Shown here: piece after piece, positions 26,301 through 38,300 of the stretch | Layout: each line of letters opens with the position of its first letter | How positions within the stretch are numbered: position 1 is the stretch's first letter | NCBI GenBank assembly: GCA_009792885.1 | Contig: WMCF01000067.1 | Location: 3,897,461-3,961,460 of the forward strand | DNA from: Eremophila alpestris peregrina | Taxonomy: Eukaryota > Chordata > Aves > Passeriformes > Alaudidae | Direction: 5' to 3' | DNA length: 64,000 nucleotides | The notes under the pieces: model-generated | What the model was told of the DNA's origin: nothing | Database searches by the model: none | The model's input: the letters and a program-made list of their open reading frames with translations, nothing else | Position numbers and translations under genes: made by a program

Positions 26301-29300
26301 CCAACATGGCCCAGCCTTGGCATCTAACCCATTCCAGAAACTCAGCACATGGGCTTTACATCATCAGGCTTTCTACAAAAAGGGAAGGGAAGGGAAGGGA
26401 AGGGAAGGGAAGGGAAGGGAAGGGAAGGGAAGGGAAGGNNNNNNNNNNNNNNNNNNNNNNNNNNNNNNNNNNNNNNNNNNNNNNNNNNNNNNNNNNNNNN
26501 NNNNNNNNNNNNNNNNNNNNNNNNNNNNNNNNNNNNNNNNNNNNNNNNNNNNNNNNNNNNNNNNNNNNNNNNNNNNNNNNNNNNNNNNNNNNNNNNNNNN
26601 NNNNNNNNNNNNNNNNNNNNNNNNNNNNNNNNNNNNNNNNNNNNNNNNNNNNNNNNNNNNNNNNNNNNNNNNNNNNNNNNNNNNNNNNNNNNNNNNNNNN
26701 NNNNNNNNNNNNNNNNNNNNNNNNNNNNNNAGGGAAGGGAAGGGAAGGGAAGGGAAGGGAAGGGAAGGGAAGGGAAGCTTGGCAGCTTTTTGGCAAGGAT
26801 TTGTTTATTTGCTGAGAAGGTGGATGAACTTATCTGCAGAGAAGCATCTTGAGGTAAAAACTTTGGAGATGCAATGGGATGTGACAGTGATGTGCAAGGT
26901 CCAAGAGAAAAAGGTGTATCAACACCACAAGGAACTGAAAAGTCTTTACACTCATCATCTGTGGAAATCAGAGGTTGCTGATATAACTGGGAAGGGAGTA
27001 ACCAGGAAGAGGATTCGGGGTTCACTCCAAAGTATGGCAACAGGGAACTACAAAGCTCTACAGACTGGACCACAGGGCACCTTTGGACCATTAGTATGTA
27101 GGACAAAAAGGTTCAGGAAGACCCTCTGGTGTTACCCTTTGTACAGGGAGGCATGGAGGAGGGGTGACAGAGGGTACACAGACACCCCCTCCCTGCATCC
27201 CTGCCCGGGAGGGGAAACACACAACACACAGTGGTCCTAGCATGTGCCACCCTTACCTGCGCCAATGATCAGCACATTGGTGCTGCTCAGGTTGTAGTTG
27301 CTCAAGGAGATGCACTTTGCCATCATCTTTGTCCTCCTCTGTGTCTGAAGAGCCTGTGTCACCACCAAAAAGAAGAAAAGCAATTATCTTTACTCAGCAT
27401 TACCCTGGGCAGCCAGGCAGGGATGGGGACAACTGCAGCAGGGTCATAAACCAGCTCGGATAAAAGGGAACAACCACACCCTTGTACTGAACAAGGACTC
27501 CCAACCCCTGCTCACCAAATACCATTCCAATGTCCAGTGCACTACCCCTTACAAGGTACAAAAGTAAAATAAATCCATCATCTTCTGCAAGCCATGCAGC
27601 TACTGAGAGCTAGGGTGGTGGTGGGGCAGTAGAAAAAGCTGGTGTGTCCTTGTGCAATTCTGCACCAAAGGTGAGACAAGAAGGAAGAGGCTCTGTCAGG
27701 AGTTTTATCCTGAACTTGAGCAGAGCTTGTACACCTGATATCCAAAGCTGATGGACTTGTTCAATCCACCAGAGCACAGGCATGGACCTGTGCCAGTGTA
27801 GCCCTGCTGCACAGACCCCCCGTTCCCAGGCATTAGAGGCCAAAATCTGTTCCTGGTAGAACAAATAGACTCAATTTCCCCTCATCAAATCCCCAAATCA
27901 GCTGAAGTGCTGCCATTCAGGTGACACCTCTGGATCTAACCCAAGTGCTGTAAGGGGCCACTGGGGCTCTGAGACACTGGATTTGCACATGTGTACATAC
28001 AACCATGCATCAAAAGAAGGCTTTTCATGGAAAGAAATGTGGCAGTGGCCTGAATGGGCTTCATTCTGCATCCAATCAGGGCATGAGAGCCCTCTCTTCC
28101 CCTGCATCAGGCTCCTCTCCAGCAAGAGCTGAGGTGTGGGTTGAAGAGGGAGCGCAAGTGGCCTCTGTCATCACCATGCCACATTCAGACAAGGCCAAAA
28201 GGCTGGTGGAAGAGGCCTCTTTCCATGGACCAGCTAAATTAAAAGTTGCTCTGAGTTTAAGGAAACATAGGACAAGTGCAGGACAAACATCTGTAAGACC
28301 TGAAAGCATGGACAGCCCAGGCCAGGTGTCCAGCAGCTGCAGGAAGGCTGGGTGGGAGGGGGACCCAATACCTCTGCCCTGCTATACTTTACCTCCATAT
28401 AAACTGGATACTCACACATCCCTCTGTCCAGGAGGATCAAAGATAAGCATTTTCCCCCACCCCCATGCACATACAGCAAAAAATTAAAGCATTGGTCTTG
28501 ATTTTTGGATGTCAGTGACCCCTCACCTGCTTGCTTGCTCGGATGTATACCTTCTCTTTCTCAATCTTCACCTGAGGGTGACAGAACAGTGCTGGTTTGC
28601 AGAGCAGCAAGGGCTCCCTCTGGGCACCAGCTAAGGAACAAGGGGTGGTGGCACAGGGTCACCTGTAGGAGCAGCTCAGGCCATGACAAGGCTCATCCCA
28701 ACTCGAGGCTCTGGTATCTCCTGCCTCATATCAACCACACACTGATGCTCAGTGTACACCTGATTTCTACCCCAAATTTACATACGGTTTCTCATTCCCA
28801 CTCCTACTCCAGAGACCTCCCAGACTGGGCACCCCCAGGTTCCCAGGAGCTGTCTGATGCCTGTGGGTGGGTGCAAGGAAGCTGCAGGGAGGAAGGAGGT
28901 GGATGAGGAGCTGCTCTCCACTGGCGACACCAGCACATCCTTGGACAATATTTGCTCCATGCCATATAGAATGTTGCTTATCACAATAAAACGAGTCATT
29001 TTGTGGGTTACACCAAACTGACTGGTGTGGTTGGTGTTCTAAAGGGAAGGGATCAATGCAGAGGAATTTGGCCAGGCTGGAGAAGTGGCCAAATGGGAAT
29101 CTCATGAGGTTCAATGAGGGCAAATGCAAGCTACTGTACCTGGCTGTGAGCAATTCGCTTTATCAGTCCAGGCTGGGGGATAAAGGAATTGAGAGCAGGC
29201 CTAAGAAGGACTGGAATTGTTCAGCCAGGAGAAGAGAAGGCTCCAAGGAGACCTCAGAGACACTTCCAGTGCCTTAAGAGGCTCCAAGAGAGCAGGAGGA

Positions 29301-32300
29301 CTTGGGACAAGGGTCTGCAGTGACAGGACAAGGGGGAATGGCTTCCCACTGCCAGAGGGCAGGGATATGTGGGATATTGGGAAGGAATTGTTCCCTGTGA
29401 GGTTAGGGAGGCCCTGGCACAGAGTGCCCAGAGAAGTTGTGGCTACTCCATTCCTGGAAGTGTTCCAGGCCAGGTTCCTCAGGGCTTGGAGCGACCTGGG
29501 ATAGTGGAAGGTGTCCCTGCCCATAGCAGAGGGTGGAATGAGGTGGGCTTTCAGGTCCCTTCCAACTCAGACCATCCCATGATTCTGTGGTTTCCTCTGC
29601 TGCAAGGACAAGGATCTTACCTGGAACCTGGGTAAACTATCCAAGCCGGGAAAGTCCTCAATGTCACCTGTGCCAATATTGAAGCAAGCTCCATGCCAGG
29701 GACAGCGGACTCTTCCTTTGGACAAAACCCCTGCAGGGAACATGTCAGAGCAGGGTTGGTGCTGCCCTGCAGCTGCCTTCCATCCTGTGAGATGTCACCT
29801 CTCCTACAGGACACATGGCATCTGATGTGGACCTGGATGGGCAATGGTGGAGTTTTCTCAACATGCACACTGGGCATGTTTGGGACCAGCTAGGATCCTA
29901 TATGAGCAATTTCTTCTAAAATGCCCTGGATGGCAGGGTCCTCCAGTACCTCTGGGCACACTTCCAAAACTGTTCGCTCTGGGATAACCTCGCTCTCCAG
30001 CCAGGATGGAGCTGCCATCGCCAGTCTCATGGTCATCCTTACAAGCCACACTATTACCCAGAACAAGTTGTGCTGCAAGCAGAGCATCATTGATTTAGAG
30101 TACGTGTGTTCCAGAGCAGATCCTGGCACAGCAAGGCACCTACACACACCTGGGAGGCATAGGCATGTCTAAAGCCATGTGTTCATTTCTCTAGGTGCTG
30201 GCTCAGCAGCTGCTACCTTGGACTTCAGCTTTCCCTGATCCAATGCCAGGGTAAAGCATAGGCCACCATGTGGCCATGGACAGGTCTTGAGCTTGTGTCT
30301 CTGCTTGCTCAGGCACAGCAGTACCACATCTCATCACCAAGCTGTGTGGGGTGCAGCAAAGTCCCCAGAGAGATCCCTGTGTGACAGCCAGTCTGAGGAA
30401 TACACCACAGGTCTCCAAAAGGGTGGTAAGCTCTCACCTCCAGGGCAACATGGGGCTCCTCCGCCCTGCACAGCAAGCTGCTCACCCAGGGGAGGGGCTG
30501 AGAGCATGGCTGTTACACCCAGCATGACTGCTTGGCCAGCAATGCCCAGAACACTCTCAGAAGGACGCTCCCCTGTCTCCCCCAGGATCCTTCCAGCAAA
30601 GTGCCATCCCAACCCCAGTTTTGGTGATGCACGTCAGTACACAGCCTTGCCAGCACTGTCTGCTGCCATTACTTAGGCTTGAGTCCTGAAGCCTGTGCTT
30701 AGAAAGTGCCAGGATGCATATTTTTAGGTGCCAAGATGGGAAACCACTTCACTTCATCCCACTTCAGTCAATAACATGAGCAACATTCTTTTTGCTACTC
30801 TAAGGGTCCCATCAGCTCAAAGAGAGTCCTCTTTCCCCCCAAAGAGTAGAAGCCCTAGCCCTGTGGACAGCAGTGGCAGCTGCAAACCAGAACTGGCAAA
30901 GTATTCTGGGGAGTTTTGTGCAACTCCAGCTTGCTGCCCATGCCTTCCCCAGCCAGAAGATGCCCAGGTGATGCTGAGTGTGCAGTGCAGCACTGCTGTA
31001 TGCTTGGCAGCACAGTCAGGGGGCTGTCCTTTGGTCTGTGATGCCCTGGTTGGTCTCCAGGACATGACAAAGACTGACCTTTGACCAGCGGAGCCCCATA
31101 GTGGGGACATTTGTGTCCCACAGCGTGGAACTCGCCGTTCTCCTTGATGAGCAGAGCCTTCCCACAGCCCAGGTCCACTTCCCGCATCCTGGGGAAGAGA
31201 AATATGGAAAGAGATGGCAGAGCATCCACCTCATAGCAGATGCCACCACTCCACCCTACAATCCACCCCTAGTCCCACCAGGCTCCCCGCCTCCTTCAAC
31301 TTGCTCACTACTGGCTTCAAGTGACTACAGATGTGGGTCATTCCTTGTCACCAAGGAATTGTTTTGGAGTTAGCTCTGCTGTCCCAGCCTTGGGCACATC
31401 CAAGCTGGGCCATTGAGTGGCAGCATCTAATTTATCCATCATTGTGCCAAGAGGCAGCTCAAAGCACTTCGCCAGCTGCTGGAGGAGCTGGTAGTGGGAG
31501 CAAGTGACCTTAGGAGTCCCCTGTGACGCCCTCAGAGGACAGTCCAATGCAGGATATCAGACTTGGTCAAAGTGGTGCAGGATGGAGGGAACACAAATAA
31601 TGGAAAGCCTCCACAGGAAACGTCCCCCACACCCTTTAGAGTTAACAGAAACACAAAAGGAAAAAAAAAAACCAAGCTCTGGGTGAACTTTGGGCCTTCT
31701 CACCCAGCACATTATGACCCATCAATGATCTGATTAGGATGGTCTCATATCTACTTACCAGAAGGACCTAGAAAACAACATTTGAATTTTATAATGACTA
31801 CAGGAACCCAAATAGCTCTGATCACCCTCACAGATGCTGAAAAAATAAATTTTTAAGTTTTAAAAGAAAGAGTCCAACTAACAGCATTCAAAGGACAAAG
31901 TATTATATATTCCACTGTCAAAGTCTGTTTATGGTTACCTGGGGAAAAACTAATGCCACACATTTGCAATCACAGATCATGAAGAAAACATTTTAGGATA
32001 TGGTATCCTTAAAAGATGTTTGGCAATTGCACAACAGGAATGTTTGGTCATTCAGACCCACAAAAACTCCACATAATGAAATTTTGGAAAAAAAATAGAA
32101 AATGAATCTATTAAAAATTTAGAACAAAGGGGTATTATATTTAGGCCACATACCCCATATAATTCTCCTGTTTGGTCAGTAAGGAAACCAGACATGAGCT
32201 GGCACTTAATGACTGATTATCGATGGCTGAATGCCAACACAGCAAGACTCATCCCAAACACTGCCAGTCTCAGTGCCGTCGTGCAAGCAGCTGCACATAA

Positions 32301-35300
32301 ATGGATGGCAGTTCTAGATGTAAAAGACATGTTTTTCATGGTTACATTTCAGGATACTGGAGAAATCATATTCCTGGATTTTCTATAGAGCAAGACTACT
32401 ATATACATTAATGAGCAAAAGCCAGACTTGGGGTGGCTTGACAGTCACAAAAGGCTTTAGAAATGCTACTAGAGGAGTTAAAAATATATTCATCACTTGG
32501 GGCAGTTCGTTCCAATTATCCTGTAAGAGCTGAATGGGGTTTTGCTGAACATGGGACTTACTGTAATATATTCCAGAAAGGCCCACATAACCATTAGAGT
32601 TCAGTTCTGCAGCATTAAAAGATCCTGAGAAGAGATACTCTGATTGGGAAAAGGGATTACTATCTCTGACCTGAGCTCTTAAACAAGTAGAAAAAATTCA
32701 ATAGCAGCAATCCATGCAGATCCAAAGACCTTTTAATCTGTTAGCCAGTATTAAGAAGGGCTGTGCTCCATGAGGTGGGATTGCAAAAAGACCAACAGTG
32801 CACAAATGGTGTGCACGTCTCAGGAGTCACAGGTCTAATGGATGTAACTGAACGGCCAACAAAACCTGTAAAATTGCAGACAGCCATGATCCCAGTTATG
32901 CTGGCTTTGCAACAGCTACATAACCCTAGTGCTATACTTGGTGTTCCTGCAATTATGTCACACTCTGAGGTTAAAGATGTTTGATTCACTGAGGTCTCAG
33001 CCAAACACTTTGATAGTAAATGGAAGTACAGAGCAGTTACCAAAGGAACATCATGAACCTGTGCCAGGAGAGGGTCAGGCTGGATATTAGATAAAGGTTC
33101 TTCCCCCAGGAGGTGCAGAGGCAGTGACCAGGCTCCCCAGGGAATGGGCACAGCCCCGAGGCTGTCAGACCTTCAGGAATATTTGGACGGCTCTGGCAGG
33201 GATGCACAGGGTGGGATTGTTGGGGTGTCTGTGCAGGGCTGTGAGTTGGACTGGATGATCCTTTTGAGTCCCTTCCAGCTCAGATTATTCTGTAATTTTA
33301 TGGATGGGGCTCTGAGCAATCTTGTCTAGTGGAAGGTGCCCCTACCCATGGCAGAGGGTTGGACTAGTTGGCCTTTAATAGTTCCTTCCAACCCAAACCA
33401 TTCTGATTCATTGACTCCATGGATCAAAGTCTGATTAGCACAGCAGGAGTTGTTTAAAACACTGAGCTTGGCAGTTTTTAGGATCAGTGGGCCTCCTTGA
33501 CCAGCTAAGCCAGGCTCCTCAGAGATGCAGCTCTGCTCCCTGCCCAAGTAGGACACTCAGCACTTGGAGCTCTTCCCTCTGCACAAGGGGAATGGAGCAG
33601 TACAAGTCCTGCTGCATTCCTCAGCGGATAAAACCTGTTCAATGGCAACCATAACTCCCTGGGAAGATACAGTAAGTTAAAGAATTTACAGCTTACCCAA
33701 GGAGCTGTATGAGCTGAGAGAGTCAAAAAGAAGACCTGGTGTCTTCAAACCAGCATACAATCACCTGCAAGGCTCCCATCCTGCACTCATTCCAGAGTAA
33801 TCCAGAGAATGATTTACACTGCCCTGCATCCTGCTGAGCTATTTACTCAGCTGGGAATTTGTCCTGTTGTCCCATCCCACTCCCCACTTGGGAAGCACAG
33901 CTAAATCTCAGCTCCGACCGGCAAAGGACCTTTACTCGAGAGCTGTGAGAACATTGGGGGGCTGTTTTCTGTCCCTCCAGTTAGCCTGCTGGGGTTGGGG
34001 CTGGGTATAGTAGCACCAGTTTATCCTCCAGTATCTTTCTGCATCTCAGTTCTGCTGAGGACATGCTGGTAGCAGAAAGACATAAAGGTTGGGCAGAAAA
34101 CATAATCTGTGCTTGCACACTTCACTAATGCAAGGCAGTGGTGCCCAAAGCCTCACCCTGCACTGCTGCCATGCCCCTGCACACCCCTGCCCAGCACACT
34201 CCTTGGGACAATCATCCCAGAAATCCCTCTGGGTACCAGCATGAGGGGACTCCTTTGGCTTGGCCGACTGTTTACATGAGTTTTTGGACCCTCCCACAGC
34301 ACTCCTATCTTGACCTGGATTCAGCCTGCTAGAAAACAGCTATTCTCAGCCTAATATGTCTGGTGTTAGTATGTCTGCTGTCACACTTTTAGCCAGTTGC
34401 AGTAGCTGATGCACATGGAATTGGGTCCCAGACCAGTGCTAATTCCCAGCCCTGACTTTAGCTGAGGAGCTCCCTGGTATGGCCACCTGCAGCCAAGTAT
34501 GTTCTCACAGACTGCAGCCAGCTCTTCCTCATCTTCCCTGCAGCCAGAAAAGCTCTCTAAATCCTTCTGTCTATCATACTCCCTGTTCCCCAGTCTAGCT
34601 ATTCATAGAATCACAGGGTGGTTTGTGTAGGAAAGGATCTTAAAGACCCTCTTGGGCAGGGACATCTTGCATAGACCAGGTGAGGCTGCATCTTGACCCT
34701 GGAACAGAACCCTCCCTGCGCAACCAGTATTTCCCAGGACAGTCTCCCTCTTTTTCTTCACTCCACCATCGAGGCAATTCAAGTTGCTGCCTGTGCTCCG
34801 CCCTGCTCCTCTCCAGCCCTTGGGCCACTGCTCACCTGCACAGGTGGTAGTAGGTCACCCACACCTCCACATGTCAAATCTCCTTGAGGGATACATTGTA
34901 TTTCTCTGTCCCTCTGCATCATCCACAAAAGGCACCCATCCTTGAGCAGAAACAATCCCACAGATGGGTTTGTCTTTGCTTGAGGTAGTATGGATCCAAA
35001 CTTACTTCCTTAACACATTCTACACATTCACCATAGGAACTTTATCCCCTTCTACAGTAGAGGTTTTATATACATGTATATGTATAAAACCTCTACATAT
35101 AGAGAGAGGTTTTGATTGGGCAGGGGCAGCTCAATTGGTGAACCCTCTGGCATTAACTGACAATGTGGTCTTCACTAAACATAGGTCCCAGTGTTTGAAG
35201 GTCCCACCACGCACTGATTTCAATGCTGTTTTTAACAGTGCATTGCACCATTCCACTTTCCCAGGGGCTGGTGCATGATAGGGAATATGGTATACCCACT

Positions 35301-38300
35301 AAATACCTTGTTCAGTGTTTATAAGCCCAGTTCCTCCTAACCTTTAACAGAGCCCAGGTGTTTATAAGGATAGTTTTGGAATTAGTCCCATTGTCTGACT
35401 CAATTCTTTCAGTGCTACTGTGTTGCCACAGGATTTCTTTTTCAAGGGTTAAAATGGTGTTCCAGGCAGTGGTGTAACACAGGGATATGTCTCCAACCAT
35501 CCAGTCATGCCTTCTACCATTGTCAGCACATAATGCTTGCCTTGGCAGTGGGTTTGCAGCAGTGTGAGTCAATCGATCTGCCAGGCCTCCCTGTACTTAC
35601 ATTAATCACCACCCCCCAGACTACAGGAGCTTTACACACTCGGACTTCTTGATCACAGTGCACTTTTCACAATCATGGACTAACTACCCAGGATATAGTA
35701 TCCATGGTTAAGTCCATCCCTTAATCATGAGGCCATGTTGCATCTCTTCCTTGATGGCCTGAGGTATTATGAGACCATTGAGCTAGAAATAACTCACCTT
35801 TATGATGCCAGCCCAAACTACCTGAGACACTTTAATCTTGGCAGCTCAATCCACCTGTCCATTGTTGCAATGCTCTTCAGTGCCTGACTCTTACAGACAT
35901 TAATCCATATGATGGACTTTGACAGCCAACTCCTCTGCCCAGGCAGCGACATCCTGCCCCAATTCAGCAGTGCTGGGGGTTAGATTTGGTTGTTTTTTGG
36001 GGGTTTTTTTGTGGTTTTGCCTTTTGGAATTTTTTCCCTCAAGTTGCTAAGACACTAACAACTGAGTGATTGTCGGTACTTATCGAAAGACAAAAGAAAC
36101 CAGGGAAGGAAAGACCGAAAGGACGGGGAGCTGGGGGGTGGTCACTTTTCCCCTTGGCACTGGAGGAGAGAGGACACCCAGGCTTTTTGGCTTGCTGTGA
36201 GAGGAGTTTCACTGTCACCATCGTCTCCGCTCCTGGGAAAACCTACCACCATCTGCTCGTGTGCCTGGGGATTTCCGAGCTCTCCTCCTGCCCCGCTGGA
36301 GTGGGCCCGACCCTGTCCCGCCGTCGCTTTGAGGCTTTTGCCTACGCTGACCTCACACCGTCTGCTCAGCCAGGACATCTCTGCTGCTTCAGCCACCGCT
36401 GCGGGACTGCTCATCTACCTCATCACCAGCCCGGGATCTCCCACCGTTACAGCTTGGTGCCTCAGAGCCACTGGGATCAGACTGCCCTGGGATTTGTGGT
36501 CCCTTGAGGTTCCTAGTTGTCTTATTATTAATGCTGTAGTTGTTTGTTTGTGTGTTTGCTTGTTTTGTTAGATATAGATATATATATATAAGTAAAAAAA
36601 ACCCTGTTATTCCCATTCCCACATCTTTTTTGCCTGAGAGCCCCTTAATTTCAAATTTATAATAATTTGGAGGGAGGGGGTTTGCAGTCTCCATTGCAAG
36701 GGGAGAGCACCGGCTTCCCCTAGCAGATACCTGTCTTTTCAAACCAAGACAAGCAGTCAAGATGCGTTTTTCTCTGTGCTGCTAATTGGTCTTTTTCCAT
36801 CATTCCAGCCACTCCCACAGAGCATTTGCTACCATCCACAAGTCATTGTTGAGGGAGGGTGTCGGCCATTTCTCTCACTCAGCAATATCTAAAGCCAGCT
36901 GGAAAGCTTTCAGCTCTGCAACCTAATTTGATCCACATTGATCCACATTGTCCCTCAATACCTTCTGGCACTCACCATGTAGGGCCTCATTCAGCAACTT
37001 TCCATGTTCAGTGCATCCCTGCAACAAGGCAGGAACTGTCAGTGAATACAGAACATTGCTTTTCATTTCAGGCAACTGATTATATGGGTGGAGCCTCCTC
37101 AGCATATCACCTTCTCCTCCTCCTCCTCTTCTGATGACAGTCTGAAATTTTCACCTTAGGGCCAGTTTGTGATGATTTCCAAGATTCCAGGTTTTCTATC
37201 CAAGCTCACTGTGCGATCAGAGCAATCCACTTACTCCAGGTAACATCTGTGGCATGATGTATGGCAGAGAACACCCAGCCTAGCACTGATAGCTGGGGTG
37301 CCAGAAGGAGCTGTGTTTCACTGCTAATCTCTTCTGAAGCAGATCAAACCTCTTAACAAACTGCCAGTATCTCTTTTTCATTTGGGATGTAACAGGCCTC
37401 AGATCCTCTGTATACCTGACTCCAGAACCCTGGGTATTGTCATCAAGTTTCCCCAGGTACCTTCTGCCAGAGGTTCCATAAGGACCATTCTTCCTGGCTG
37501 TGATATAGAGCACATTTTTCTTATCGTGTCCTGTCCTGACTGGCTCCAGGACTAATGTATCATGAATCTCGTTTCATTTGTTTCAAAGCTTCTTGTTCTT
37601 CAAGACTCCCCTTTAAATCATTCTTCTGCATTACATGATAGAGAAGGCCGACAATCTGACTGTACTCTGGAATATGCATCCTCCAAATACCCACAGCTCC
37701 TAGGAAAGCCTGTGTCTCCTTCTTGTTAACTGGTGGGGACAAAGTTGGTGTTTCTTTGGCCAAATCCATTGGAATCTGACAACTTTGAGAGAATACCTTT
37801 CCCTCACACTTGACAGGAGTCACCGCCAGACGTGAAAGTTTCTGTCCTCTTCCCAGTTCCCTTATGTCTTGGTTTGAAAGACAGGTGTCTGCTAAGGAAG
37901 GCAGGAGCCTCCATTGAAATATGATGCCCTTCCCTCCGAATTATTAAGGGGCTTTCAGGCAAAGATATAGGAAAAGGAATAGCAGTTCTTTACTTGTATG
38001 TATAACAAGGCAAACAAACAACAACCATGGCATTAACAACAAACAGACCCAGAGACCCAGTCCCAGCCTTCTCCCGGCCGCAGGCACCTTCCCCTTTGGT
38101 GCAGTTCTGGGCACGGCCGGCAGGGGCGCTGCTGGCTCCTGGCTGGACAGGGAGGGTGCGATGATTCCCCCGCGGCTGCAGGGGGCGCTGTGGCACACGG
38201 TGACGGCAGCTCGGCCCAGACGGGAAGGGACGGAGAAAGGGGCAGCTGCTCCCAGGGCCCCATCAGGACTCTGGGGAGCAGCAAGCTGAACGGCAGCAAG

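Noticed and set aside
26236..27240. A 334-codon open frame across the AAGGG repeat and the N gap
   Set aside because: It exists only because the gap and the pentanucleotide repeat contain no stops; exon 6 of AIFM3 lies antisense just beyond it.
36070..36507. A 145-codon frame
   Set aside because: Lies entirely in the solo LTR at 35971-36751.
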